Shown piece by piece: positions 17,565-26,114 of a DNA stretch of 64,000 nucleotides (its first letter is position 1; every line of letters begins with the position of its first letter). The notes under the pieces are model-generated. The model had not been told where the DNA came from. It saw nothing but the letters and a program-made list of their open reading frames with translations, and made no database searches. The stretch comes from Hydrogenophaga sp. (GTDB lineage Bacteria > Pseudomonadota > Gammaproteobacteria > Burkholderiales > Burkholderiaceae_C), in assembly GCF_030373245.1 (NCBI RefSeq), contig NZ_JAUCZF010000006.1, forward strand, positions 248,001 through 312,000. The letters run 5' to 3'. The translations under genes and the position numbers were made by a program.

Positions 17565-18298
17565 GTGGCAGGACTCTCAGAGCTGGACGGCTCACGGTAG
17601 GCTGAAAACGCATCGCGCAGCCGACGGCTGCGCACCGGGGCGTTCACCAGCGAACGCTCCAGCTCGGCAAGGTGCTTGCGCATTTCGGCTGCGGCCTGGG
17701 TCGACCCCTGTGTCAGCGCAGAGATCAGGTCCACATGCCGGTGGGCCACGCACACCTGGCCACCATCGACCTTGAAACGGGCCATCAACAGCGAGGTGGT
17801 CGGCAGCAGACCGTTGAGCAGCCGATCAAACACCGGGTTGCCGTGCATGCGGGTGAGGGCCTGGTGAAACTCCCCCGACAGACGAATGGCCTCTGCCCGG
17901 TCACCCCGCTGATCTGCGGCGATCTCTGCCTGGGCGATGGTGCTCAAGGCCTCCAGCTGGCTGGGCGACAAACCACCGCCCAGTCGCCGGGCCACCTCAC
18001 ACTCCACGATGCGCCTGGCCTCAAACACATGGGCCGCGTCTTCCAGGCTCGGCAACGGGACGCGGGCACCGCGGTTGTGCCGCAGCTCGATCACCTGGTC
18101 CTGGGCCAGGCGCTGCAGGGCCTGGCGCACCACCGTGCGCGAAACGTCGAACTCAGTGGCCAGTTCGGTTTCTCTCAGCCATTCTCCCGGGGCCAGCCGA
18201 TGCTCCAGCACAGCGCGGTAAATGGCAGCGTAGACCCGGTCGGTGGCGGTGGCATCGGCGTCCGGTGCAGGTTTCACAGCTGGAGCGTGCGAGGTCAT
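17561..18298 (-). CDS. GntR-family (FCD) transcriptional regulator
   Basis: A 245-residue repressor-type regulator. The N-terminal winged helix has DRVYAAIYRAVLEHRLAPGE and ETELATEFDVSRTVVRQALQ (residues about 25-75), then an all-helical FCD ligand domain with the usual ARRIVECEVARRL and the histidine segments RLSGEFHQAL and HRHVDLI, which usually coordinate a metal and a carboxylate ligand. The ATG at 18298 (MTSHAPAV) is used; longer forms overlap the divergent promoter. The gene is divergent from ureidoglycolate lyase and runs directly into the amidohydrolase, so it most likely controls the 16-27 kb catabolic island in response to a ureide or acid intermediate. Confidence 0.9.
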   Translation of the reverse strand: MTSHAPAVKPAPDADATATDRVYAAIYRAVLEHRLAPGEWLRETELATEFDVSRTVVRQALQRLAQDQVIELRHNRGARVPLPSLEDAAHVFEARRIVECEVARRLGGGLSPSQLEALSTIAQAEIAADQRGDRAEAIRLSGEFHQALTRMHGNPVFDRLLNGLLPTTSLLMARFKVDGGQVCVAHRHVDLISALTQGSTQAAAEMRKHLAELERSLVNAPVRSRRLRDAFSAYREPSSSESPAT

Positions 18299-18362
18299 GC
18301 GGCAGTATAGAAAATGCTCACTCGCGCGCGTCAACGCCGGCGCTTGCACATTGGGACGCACC

Positions 18363-18851
18363 ATGACCATGACCTTGAAGACACGGGCACTGTCCGGCAA
18401 AGATTTCGCACCCTACGGCCAGGTGCTGGACTGGGGACAAGCCCCTGGCCAGGTGATCAACTCGGGCACCAGTGTGCGCATCGAACTGCCGTCGGCACTC
18501 ACCCTGGGGCTCTCGCCGGACGGCGCCAAGCTGGCCGTGTTTCGGGCTCATGCACAGGCACCCCGAGGACCCTGGCGCACCCTGGAGCGCCATCGGCTGG
18601 GATCGCAAACCTTTGTGCCAATGAATGGCGCCAGGTTCATCGCCCTGGTGGCGCTGGGCGAGGCGACTCCTGACCCGAACTCGCTCGCTGCATTTCAGGT
18701 CGAGGGCCATCAAGGCATCACCCTTTCCCCAGGTACCTGGCATCACGCGCTCCTGGCCCTTGACGCAGGCGATTTTTTCGTGATCGAGCGCGGTCAGGCT
18801 CATGTGGATTGTGAGGTGGTCGAGCTGGCCAGACCAATCCTGTTGGCGTGA
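18363..18851 (+). CDS. allA: Ureidoglycolate lyase (AllA family)
   Basis: A 162-residue cupin-fold enzyme beginning MTMTLKTRALSGKDFAPYGQ. Family marks are FAPYGQVLDWG, the FRAHAQAPRGPWRTLERH strand, FVPMNGARFI and SPGTWHHALLAL, whose histidine belongs to the active site. AllA releases urea from (S)-ureidoglycolate to give glyoxylate, the last step of allantoin breakdown. It is transcribed divergently from the GntR regulator and ends one base before the convergent amidase stop codon. An alternative start is the second ATG at 18369. Its presence is the strongest pointer to ureide chemistry in this island. Confidence 0.88.
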   Translation: MTMTLKTRALSGKDFAPYGQVLDWGQAPGQVINSGTSVRIELPSALTLGLSPDGAKLAVFRAHAQAPRGPWRTLERHRLGSQTFVPMNGARFIALVALGEATPDPNSLAAFQVEGHQGITLSPGTWHHALLALDAGDFFVIERGQAHVDCEVVELARPILLA

Positions 18852-18852
18852 C

Positions 18853-20064
18853 TCATGCCTCGCTCATTGGGCTGGCTGCGATGCGCTCGGCCAGCCGCAC
18901 CAGGCTGCGGTCGCTGCCGACCGGCCCGAGCAGCGAGATCCCCAGCGGTGCGCTGTCGCGCCGGCTCAGAGGCAGGCTCAGCTGGGGAAAGCCTGAGAGA
19001 CCCGCCACACAGAGCAGGCGAATGGCGCGGTTGCGGTAGTCTTCGAGCGCGCTTTCGGGCTCGTCGATGCGCGGAGCGATGTCGGGCATGGTGGGCATCA
19101 ACAGCACCCCGTCGGTGCCCAGCAGCTTTGCAAGGTGATGGCGAAAGCGATCGCGAAAGGCCCGCGACGCAGCGACCTTCTCATCGGTCACACCCGCGCT
19201 CCAGGCAAAACGCTCGGCCACGCCGGGGCCAAGTGGCGGCGAAAACCGGCGAATGAAGCCACCGTCCACTTGCCAGGCCTCGTGCCCCTGGATATGGCGA
19301 AAGTGCCAGTACATCGCGTCCAGACTCTCCAGCACCACCTTGGCCGCCCCCGCCTTTCCCAGCGCTGTTTCGATCCGCTGCCGCGCAGGCGCCAAGGCCT
19401 TTCGGGCGCCGGGCGTGGCGAGCGCCCAGAGGTCTGCGGGCGCCAGCAAGCGCACACGATCGGGCAGTGGCTCGCAATCTTCGCCGAGCAGCACATCGGC
19501 GACCCGTGCGAAGGTGGGCACATCGCGGGTGAACCACCCACAGGTGTCCAGGCTGGGTGAGAGGTCCAGCGCGCCTTGCAGGCTCACGCGTCCGTGCGTC
19601 GGGCGAAGGCCGACCAGTCCGCAGTGGCTGGCGGGCGCACGCACCGAGCCGCCGGTGTCGGTACCAAGCGCAAAGTCACACAGACCGTGGGACACCGCCG
19701 CCGCTGAGCCGGACGAGGAACCCCCCGCGATGCGCCCGGGAGCAGCGCCATTGATGGGCGATCCGAAATGCGCGTTCTGGCCATTCATGGAGAACGCCAG
19801 CTCGTCGGTTACGGTCTTGCCCACAAAGCGCGCCCCGGCGTCCAGCAGCGTTTGCACGGTGGGCGCCGTGTGATGCTGAACGCCCAGCATCGCCAGCAGA
19901 AAGGGTTGGCCGCCGCTGGTGGGGTAGCCGCTGACATGGAACAGGTCTTTCACGCCAAAACCCAGGCCGCTGAGCGGACCTGAAGCGGCATGGGGCACCG
20001 ACATACCGGGATACGGCATGAAGGCGTGGGCGGGATCGTGGAGCACGTCTGGTGTGTTCGGCAT
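18853..20064 (-). CDS. Amidase (amidase-signature family)
   Basis: A 403-residue cytosolic amidase. The Ser-cis-Ser-Lys triad is visible: the lysine in GFGVKDLF (near residue 38), the first serine in GGSSSGSAAAV and the nucleophile in TDTGGSVRAPASHCGLVG. It is shorter than GatA, as in catabolic members such as AtzE-like, mandelamide or biuret-related amidases. The substrate cannot be fixed from sequence. It is the last gene of the transporter operon on the minus strand, 30 bases after the second ATPase gene, so the imported compound or its breakdown product is probably its substrate. Confidence 0.88.
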   Translation of the reverse strand: MPNTPDVLHDPAHAFMPYPGMSVPHAASGPLSGLGFGVKDLFHVSGYPTSGGQPFLLAMLGVQHHTAPTVQTLLDAGARFVGKTVTDELAFSMNGQNAHFGSPINGAAPGRIAGGSSSGSAAAVSHGLCDFALGTDTGGSVRAPASHCGLVGLRPTHGRVSLQGALDLSPSLDTCGWFTRDVPTFARVADVLLGEDCEPLPDRVRLLAPADLWALATPGARKALAPARQRIETALGKAGAAKVVLESLDAMYWHFRHIQGHEAWQVDGGFIRRFSPPLGPGVAERFAWSAGVTDEKVAASRAFRDRFRHHLAKLLGTDGVLLMPTMPDIAPRIDEPESALEDYRNRAIRLLCVAGLSGFPQLSLPLSRRDSAPLGISLLGPVGSDRSLVRLAERIAASPMSEA

Positions 20065-20094
20065 AGGAATCTTGGAGCGACAGTTTTCGTTGAC

Positions 20095-21090
20095 TCAATG
20101 GGCAGTGTCAGCAGAACGCAGGCAGCGCACGCTGTGGTTGGGAGCGAGCCAGGTGACCTCGGGCGCCTGGCTCAGGCAGGCATCCTGCACCCAGCGGCAG
20201 CGATCGGCAAACGCGCAGCCTTTGGGCAAGGCGGTGAGATCGGGCGGCGAGCCGGCAATGGTCTCCAGCCGCGTGCCCTTGGGCAAGGCGCCGCTGGCCC
20301 GGCTCTTGAGCAGCGCCAGCGTGTAGGGATGGCGCGGCTGCCGGATCAGGGTCGCGGCCGGGCCTTCTTCCACGATGCGCCCGGCATACATCACCGCGAT
20401 GCGGTCGGCCACTTCCACCGCGGCGCCAATGTCGTGCGTGACGAACACCACCGACAGCCCAAGCTCGGTTTGCAGCTCGCGCAGCAGCAACAGGATCTGA
20501 ATCTGGACCGTCGCGTCCAGCGCGGTGGTGGGCTCATCGGCCAGCAGCAGCTGCGGTCGACAGGCCAGGGCCAGCGCGATCATGGCGCGCTGGCGCATGC
20601 CACCCGACATTTCGTGGGGGTAGGCCGCCAACCGACGTTCCGGGCTCGGAATGCGAACCCGCTCAAACAGAGCGAGCGCGCGCTGCTGCGCGGCCTGAGC
20701 GCTGACGTTTTCGTGCCGGCGAATGGCCTCGGTGATTTGTGCGCCCACCGAGTAAACTGGGTCCAGCGCCAGCAAGGGCTCCTGAAAGATCATGGAGGCC
20801 ACCCGCCCACGGAAACTGGCCAGGTCGCGGGCGCCGAGCGACAGCACATCGTGTTCGCCCACCCGCACCTGGCCTTCAATTCGGCTGCGGCCTGGCGGAT
20901 GCAGGCGCAGCAGGCTGCGCAGCGTGACGCTCTTACCAGAACCCGATTCACCGATCAGCGCCACGACCTCGCCGCGCTTGACCTGAAGGTCCACCCCGTT
21001 GACGGCGCGCACCGGCTTGGCACCGCCGGTGAAGGTGACCTGGAGGTTGCGCACGTCCACATACGGCGCGTCTTGGGTCGGATCGCTCAC
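20095..21090 (-). CDS. Oligopeptide-type ABC transporter ATPase (DppD/OppD class)
   Basis: A 331-residue ATPase of the peptide/nickel importer family. It has Walker [11 protein letters not shown] near residue 39, Q-loop [10 protein letters not shown], signature [13 protein letters not shown], Walker [13 protein letters not shown] and H-loop VTHD. The C terminus has the oligopeptide-transporter cysteine motif [15 protein letters not shown]. The start overlaps the stop of the DppF-type ATPase by 4 bases. With its partner ATPase, two permeases and a binding protein it forms a complete importer. Confidence 0.93.
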   Translation of the reverse strand: MSDPTQDAPYVDVRNLQVTFTGGAKPVRAVNGVDLQVKRGEVVALIGESGSGKSVTLRSLLRLHPPGRSRIEGQVRVGEHDVLSLGARDLASFRGRVASMIFQEPLLALDPVYSVGAQITEAIRRHENVSAQAAQQRALALFERVRIPSPERRLAAYPHEMSGGMRQRAMIALALACRPQLLLADEPTTALDATVQIQILLLLRELQTELGLSVVFVTHDIGAAVEVADRIAVMYAGRIVEEGPAATLIRQPRHPYTLALLKSRASGALPKGTRLETIAGSPPDLTALPKGCAFADRCRWVQDACLSQAPEVTWLAPNHSVRCLRSADTAH

Positions 21091-22130
21091 GCTGCCACCT
21101 CCTGATGGGCCAAGGCCTGGCTGTGACCGCTGCCGGCCACGTGCATCCAGCAGGCGGCTGTTTGCCCCTGGTTCATCACCGCCAGCTCAGGCGAGCGCTC
21201 ACCACACAAGGCCTCGGCATGCACACAGCGCGGATGAAAGCGGCAACCCGAGGGCGGGTTGATGGGGTTGGGCGGATCACCCGCCAGCGGCGGCTGCTCG
21301 GTGCGGTGGTCCGGATCGAGCGAGGGGATGGACGAAAGCAGGGCGCGGGTGTAGGGGTGCGCGGGGTGTTCAAACAGCGTCTCGCTGGCGCCGATCTCGG
21401 CCACCTGGCCCAGGTACATCACCATCACGCGGTCGCTCATGTAGCGCACCACATTCAGATCGTGGCTGATGAAGATGAAGGTCAGCTTGAACTCGTCCTT
21501 CAGATCCAGCAGCAGGTTGAGCACCTGCGCTTCGACCGACTTGTCCAGCGCAGACACCGCTTCGTCCAGGATGATCAGGCGAGACTGCAACGCGAGGGCC
21601 CTGGCGATGTTGACCCGCTGGCGCTGGCCGCCAGACAGCTCGTGCGGATAGCGTTCGGCAAACCGGGCCGGCTCCAGTCCGACGCGCGCGAGCAGGTCAC
21701 GCGCGCGCTCGATGGCCTGCGCCTGGGGCAGACCGTGCACCGTGGGTGCAAACGCAATCGAATCCTGCATGGTCAGGCGCGGGTTGAGCGAAGCGTAGCT
21801 GTCTTGAAACACCATCTGCGTCTGGCGACGAAACGCCTTCAGCGGCAGGCTGCTGCCGCCCACGGTCTGGCCGTCAAACACGATCTCGCCCCGGTCGGGC
21901 TGGATCAGCTGCATCAGCAGCCGGGCGGTGGTCGACTTGCCACAGCCCGACTCGCCCACCACACCCAGCGTCTCACCCTTGAACACATCGAAATCGATGC
22001 CATCGACCGCGCGCACCACACCACCGCCGCGGCCCAACACGTCTTTTTTCAGTGGAAAGTGCTTGACCAGCCCGCGCACGCTCATCAGGGGTTGGGCCGG
22101 TCCACCCACGTCAGGACTGCTCAGCGACAT
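21087..22130 (-). CDS. Oligopeptide-type ABC transporter ATPase (DppF/OppF class)
   Basis: A 347-residue ATPase, partner of the DppD-class protein. Features are Walker A GESGCGKSTT, FQDSYASLNPRLTM, signature ELSGGQRQRVNIARAL, Walker B LIILDEAVSALDKSVEAQ and H-loop FISHDLNVV. The C-terminal CRFHPRCVHAEALCGE motif is that of the oligopeptide/dipeptide C-terminal region. LFEHPAHPYTRALL is also diagnostic of this class. The gene follows the second permease after 7 bases. Confidence 0.93.
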   Translation of the reverse strand: MSLSSPDVGGPAQPLMSVRGLVKHFPLKKDVLGRGGGVVRAVDGIDFDVFKGETLGVVGESGCGKSTTARLLMQLIQPDRGEIVFDGQTVGGSSLPLKAFRRQTQMVFQDSYASLNPRLTMQDSIAFAPTVHGLPQAQAIERARDLLARVGLEPARFAERYPHELSGGQRQRVNIARALALQSRLIILDEAVSALDKSVEAQVLNLLLDLKDEFKLTFIFISHDLNVVRYMSDRVMVMYLGQVAEIGASETLFEHPAHPYTRALLSSIPSLDPDHRTEQPPLAGDPPNPINPPSGCRFHPRCVHAEALCGERSPELAVMNQGQTAACWMHVAGSGHSQALAHQEVAA

Positions 22131-22137
22131 GGCGACC

Positions 22138-23031
22138 TCACTGCTTGATTTCCATGGCCGAGCGCAATCCGTCGGCCAGAAGGTTGAAGGCGATCGAGGT
22201 GATGAAAATCATCACGCCGGGCAAGGCGGCAATCCAGGGCTGCACATAGATGGCCGTGCGCAAGGTGTTGAGCATCAGGCCCCACTCCGGCTCAGGCGGC
22301 TTGACACCCAGGCCGAGAAAACTCAGGCCCGAGGCCAGGATCATGGCGACCGCGATCAGGCTGGTGGCGTAGACGAAAATCGGTCCCAGCACGTTGCCCA
22401 GCACATGCACCCGCACGATGGTGAAGGCATTGGCGCCAGAGGCACGGGCGGCATCCACGAAGTCGCGGCTGCGAATCTGCGTGGTCACGCTTTCGGCCAC
22501 GCGCGCAATCGGCGGAATGAACACGATGGTGAGCGAGATCAGGGAGTTGGTGATGCCTGCGCCCAGAGCACCCGACAGGGCGATGGCCAGCAGCACCGAG
22601 GGGAAGGCATAAAACACGTCGATGGTGCGCATCATCACGGTGTTGAGCGGCCCGCCCGCGTAACCCGCGGTGATACCGATCAGCGAACCGATCACAAACG
22701 CAAGCACCACGGGCGTGATGCCCATGAACAGCGACAGACGCGCGCCCACCATCAGGCGAGACAGCATGTCGCGCCCGAGCTCATCGGTACCCAGCGGGTG
22801 ACCCTCAAAGCCAATCGGCTTGAGCCGCTTGAGCATCGAAGAGGCATAGGGATCCGCTGGCGCCAGCCAAGGGCCGAAAATGGCCAGCAGCAGCAGGAAC
22901 AGCACAACCAGCGCAGCACCGACCGCCACCCGGTCGCGCAAGAAGCGGCGGCCCACCGTTTGCCAGTACCCAGGAGATCGCACCAGCGTTGGCGCCGGCA
23001 CTTTGGATGCGTCTACAGCAATGTTCATCAT
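22138..23031 (-). CDS. Oligopeptide-type ABC permease (DppC class)
   Basis: A 297-residue inner-membrane permease with an N-terminal helix (VAVGAALVVLFLLLLAIFGP), the periplasmic motif HPLGTDELGRDMLSRL typical of DppC/OppC, and the cytoplasmic EAA-like loop SRDFVDAARASGANAFTIVR that docks on the ATPases. The start is one of two adjacent ATGs (23031 or 23028). The open frame continues far upstream but overlaps the neighbouring permease and is not coding. Together with the DppB-type gene it forms the transmembrane channel. Confidence 0.92.
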   Translation of the reverse strand: MMNIAVDASKVPAPTLVRSPGYWQTVGRRFLRDRVAVGAALVVLFLLLLAIFGPWLAPADPYASSMLKRLKPIGFEGHPLGTDELGRDMLSRLMVGARLSLFMGITPVVLAFVIGSLIGITAGYAGGPLNTVMMRTIDVFYAFPSVLLAIALSGALGAGITNSLISLTIVFIPPIARVAESVTTQIRSRDFVDAARASGANAFTIVRVHVLGNVLGPIFVYATSLIAVAMILASGLSFLGLGVKPPEPEWGLMLNTLRTAIYVQPWIAALPGVMIFITSIAFNLLADGLRSAMEIKQ

Positions 23032-23051
23032 GGCAAGCTTTAGGCAAAGGA

Positions 23052-24002
23052 TCAGCGGGCAATGCGCGGATCTAGCAGCGTCTGGATCACGTCGACCACC
23101 AGGTTGAGCACGACGAAGAACATGGCCAGCACCAGGATGGTTCCCTGCAGCAGCGGCAAATCGCGCTGGAAGATGGCCGAATTGAGCAGGAAGCCTGTGC
23201 CCGGCCAGGAGAACACGGTTTCGATCAGGATCGATCCACCCAGCAGGTAGCCGAGCTGCAAGCCCATGACGGCAAGAGCGGTAGGGGCTGCGTTTTTCAC
23301 CACATGGGCGAACACGCCGAAATCGGTCAACCCCTTGGCGCGAAGACCAACGATGAACTCCTGCGCCAGGATGTCGGCCACCAGCGCGCGCACGGTGCGC
23401 GCGATGATGCCCATGGGGATCACGCTCATGGTGAGCGCGGGCAGGATCATGTGCTGGATGTGCACCCAATCCCATGCCCACTCGCTGGACCCGCCGGGTC
23501 CGGCGCCGCCGGGCGGCAACCACATGAGTTGCGACGAAAAGATGATCACCAACACCATGCCCAGCCAGTAGTGCGGCACGCTGACCCCGAGCACGGAGGT
23601 CAGAGAGGCCACCTTGTCGAGCCAGGAGTTCTGGAAGTACCCCGCCACAAAGCCAAACAGGCAGCCCAGCACAAAGCCGATCACCATGGCAAGCACGGCC
23701 AGCCGCAAGGTGTTGATCACCGCACGCATCACCTCGTCGGTCACTGCGCGGCCGGAGGCAATCGAGGTACCGAGGTCGCCCTGCAGCGCGCGCCAGACCC
23801 AGGTGGCGAACTGCTCGGGGTAGGAGCGGTTGAAGCCGTACAGCTCAAGCAGCTGGGCCTGCAGCTCTGCCGAGGCATCGGGCGGCAGGATGGACACCAG
23901 CGGATCGCCAGGCGATATGTGCACCAGCGCAAAGCAGACCAGCGCCACCCCCAGCATGATGGGCAACGTGTAGAGGACGCGACGGAACAGGAAATTCAGC
24001 AT
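23052..24002 (-). CDS. Oligopeptide-type ABC permease (DppB class)
   Basis: A 316-residue permease starting MLNFLFRRVLYTLPIMLGVA, the usual DppB/GsiC N terminus, with HISPGDPL in the first periplasmic segment. Further marks are the conserved LGVSVPHYWLGMVLVIIFS and the ATPase-docking loop DILAQEFIVGLRAKGLTDFGV. It lies 20 bases before the DppC-type permease and about 100 bases after the binding protein gene. Confidence 0.92.
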   Translation of the reverse strand: MLNFLFRRVLYTLPIMLGVALVCFALVHISPGDPLVSILPPDASAELQAQLLELYGFNRSYPEQFATWVWRALQGDLGTSIASGRAVTDEVMRAVINTLRLAVLAMVIGFVLGCLFGFVAGYFQNSWLDKVASLTSVLGVSVPHYWLGMVLVIIFSSQLMWLPPGGAGPGGSSEWAWDWVHIQHMILPALTMSVIPMGIIARTVRALVADILAQEFIVGLRAKGLTDFGVFAHVVKNAAPTALAVMGLQLGYLLGGSILIETVFSWPGTGFLLNSAIFQRDLPLLQGTILVLAMFFVVLNLVVDVIQTLLDPRIAR

Positions 24003-24106
24003 GGAACAGGCCTGGTTGATCGTCTGACCGCGGCACCTCCAAGGTGCGCGCATTCGCGAGGTCTGTTTGCCCAGCCGTGCTGAAGCAAACAGACCTCCGA
24101 GCAGCT

Positions 24107-25777
24107 TCACTCCATCGACATCGGGGCGATATCGATGAACCAGCTGCGTGGTTGCACCACGCCCTTGACCTTGGCACTCATGGCGCGCGGACCCACGTCG
24201 TGGGCGATCCACACAAACGGCGCTTCTTCCACGATGCGGGCGTGAAGCTTGGCCAGTGCCGCGTCGCGCGCCTTGTCGTCGAAGCTGGTGCGCGCATCGG
24301 CGATCAGCTTGTCAAACTCGTCGTTGCCGAAGTAGCCCCAGTTGTTGGAGACCGGCGGGAAGGTCTTGGTGCTGGTGAATCGAACCATCGCGAAAAACGG
24401 GTCCATCGCGGCGAAGCTCACGTTCGTCGCGTGGGCGCCATTGGCCGAGGGGTCCTTCGCACCTTTGCGCCAGTTGGTGAACAGGGTGTTCCACTCGATC
24501 ACGTCGAACTCGATGTCGATGAAGCACTGCTTGAGCGACTGCTGCACAAACTCGTTCATGGGCAGGGGCTGCATCTGCCCGGAACCCGAGGCCGAGATCT
24601 GCACCTTGGCCTTCATGGGCTTGGCGGCCGAGAAGCCGGCCTGCGTCATCAGCGCCTGCGCCGCTTTCACGTCGTACTTGATGTCGAACTTGGGGTTGCC
24701 CCACCAGGGGTGACCGGGTGGCACGGTGCCTTTGGGCACGGCCATCATGCCGCCCAGAAAGGTCTTGAGCCCTTCGCGGTCCACACACAGGTTGGCGGCG
24801 TGGCGCACGCGCTTATCCAGCCAGGGCGACCCTTCCACAAAAGACAGCTGCCACGGCCACACATGGGGCTGCGCGTTGCTGTGGATCTTGAACCCGCGCT
24901 GGGTGATCTGGGGCATGGCATCGGGCGCTGGTGCCTCGATCCAGTCCACCTGGCCGGACAGCAAAGCGGCGGTGCGCGCGTTGGCCTCAGGCATGGGGAT
25001 CAGAACCACGCGGTCCAGCTTGGTGGTGCGCTTGGGGTCCCAGTAGTCCTTGTTGGCCACCAGTTCGAGGCGCTCGCGCGGCAGGAAGCGCGCCATCTTG
25101 AATGGGCCGCTGCCCGAAGCGTCGGCAGCAAAGGCTGTCCAGGCGGCCTTGGCCTTGTCGGCGGGCGTAGCGCCGGCCGCGGCCTCGAACTTCTTCTGCC
25201 AGTGGGCCGGCGAGGCCATGAACAGGTTGGTGAGGTTGAGCGGGAGGAATGCGTCGGGCTCGCTGGTGGTGAGCTCCACGGTGAGGTCGTCGATCTTGCG
25301 GGCCGAGCGCAGCGTGGGCATGCGCGAAGCGGTCACACCGACCTGGCTGGCGTCGAAATGCACTGCATCCTTGTCGAGCACTTTTTGCACGTTCCACACC
25401 ACCGAATCAGCATTGAGCGCCGAGCCATCGTGGAACTTCACCCCAGGGCGCAACTTGAAGGTCCATTTGGTCTTGTCTTGCGCACCCACCGACCACGACA
25501 GCGCCAGGCCCGGGATCAGCACGCTCGCGGCATCGGCACGAGACAGGTCCCATTGCGTGAGCGAGTCGTACAAGGGAATGCCGGTGAACCGGTTGCCTTC
25601 AAAGCCCTGGTCGGGCTGGCCGAGCGTGCGGGGAATGTCGGCTGCGGTCATGGCGATGCGCAGCACCTTCTCTTGTGCCAGCACCGATGGCGAGGCCAGG
25701 GCCATCAGCAAACCGGCAGACGTGGCGAGCCCGAGGGCCCTGGGACTGAAGCGGGAGGAAGTGGACAGAGATTTCAT
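24107..25777 (-). CDS. Peptide/opine-class ABC substrate-binding protein (SBP family 5)
   Basis: A 556-residue periplasmic protein with a signal peptide (MKSLSTSSRFSPRALGLATS, cleavage after VLA near residue 35). The mature part begins EKVLRIAMTAADIPRTLGQP. SBP_bac_5 features include LYDSLTQWD, WTFKLRPGVKFHDGSALNADSVVWNVQK and KVQISASGSGQMQPLPMNEF. The long tripartite fold fits peptides, glutathione, opines or bulky amides. It is the first gene of the minus-strand operon SBP, two permeases, two ATPases and amidase, and is divergent from the racemase gene with operator-like palindromes in between. The true ligand is unknown; a ureide or hydantoin-type compound is my inference from the enzymes. 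Confidence 0.9.
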   Translation of the reverse strand: MKSLSTSSRFSPRALGLATSAGLLMALASPSVLAQEKVLRIAMTAADIPRTLGQPDQGFEGNRFTGIPLYDSLTQWDLSRADAASVLIPGLALSWSVGAQDKTKWTFKLRPGVKFHDGSALNADSVVWNVQKVLDKDAVHFDASQVGVTASRMPTLRSARKIDDLTVELTTSEPDAFLPLNLTNLFMASPAHWQKKFEAAAGATPADKAKAAWTAFAADASGSGPFKMARFLPRERLELVANKDYWDPKRTTKLDRVVLIPMPEANARTAALLSGQVDWIEAPAPDAMPQITQRGFKIHSNAQPHVWPWQLSFVEGSPWLDKRVRHAANLCVDREGLKTFLGGMMAVPKGTVPPGHPWWGNPKFDIKYDVKAAQALMTQAGFSAAKPMKAKVQISASGSGQMQPLPMNEFVQQSLKQCFIDIEFDVIEWNTLFTNWRKGAKDPSANGAHATNVSFAAMDPFFAMVRFTSTKTFPPVSNNWGYFGNDEFDKLIADARTSFDDKARDAALAKLHARIVEEAPFVWIAHDVGPRAMSAKVKGVVQPRSWFIDIAPMSME

Positions 25778-25891
25778 CGGGACTCCAACAGTTGAACAAC
25801 AGGTTGAGGGTGGCTGGGCCCACCACGCGAGGTCGGTGAGGACCGAAAACCCCCCGGGGTTTCCGCGTGCGGCACCAGAGGCTGGCAAGGT

Positions 25892-25905
25892 TTTTGTATG
25901 CAACC
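25892..25905. promoter_or_regulatory. Possible GntR half-operator
   Basis: TTTTGTATGCAACC matches the perfect palindrome at 26068 in its left half and core but is degenerate on the right. It lies about 115 bases upstream of the binding-protein start. Likely a weaker site for the same regulator. Confidence 0.35.
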
Positions 25906-26067
25906 ACCGTGCCAAGCGATTCCTCTTGCGTGATGCCGAAGCACTCCTTCTGAAACATCTCTCCTATGAAATTCGCTGAAAAAACACGCTTTCTGCCCAA
26001 CATCGAAAGCTTTTCCGCGCACCGAAGTCACCCAAACCATGCCCAAAATTGGCGCATTCGGTTTTCT

Positions 26068-26081
26068 TTTTGTATACAAAA
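26068..26081. promoter_or_regulatory. GntR-type operator candidate TTTTGTATACAAAA
   Basis: A perfect 14-bp palindrome, TTTTGTATACAAAA, 33 bases upstream of the racemase ATG. FCD-class GntR regulators typically bind short palindromes containing GT...AC, and this fits that form. The GntR regulator at 17561-18298 is the obvious candidate. I did not find the same palindrome between that regulator and ureidoglycolate lyase. Confidence 0.55.
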
Positions 26082-26114
26082 CGCCCCGTTTTGGGGCTTC
26101 ATCGAAAGCACCAA

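Larger units (their letters stand above)
25778..26114. promoter_or_regulatory. Divergent promoter region between the binding protein and racemase genes
   Basis: About 340 bases without a gene, clearly more AT-rich at its right end (about 25960-26115) than its surroundings. It holds two GTATAC-centred elements, listed separately, and a perfect AAACCCC/GGGGTTT hairpin at 25847-25862 in the leader of the binding protein gene. No small coding frame with a ribosome-binding site was seen. Confidence 0.6.

Noticed and set aside
25847..25862. AAACCCC/GGGGTTT hairpin as an intrinsic terminator or riboswitch
   Set aside because: It lies in the leader of the binding protein gene, has no T tract downstream in the direction of transcription and no recognisable aptamer; kept only as part of the promoter region description.
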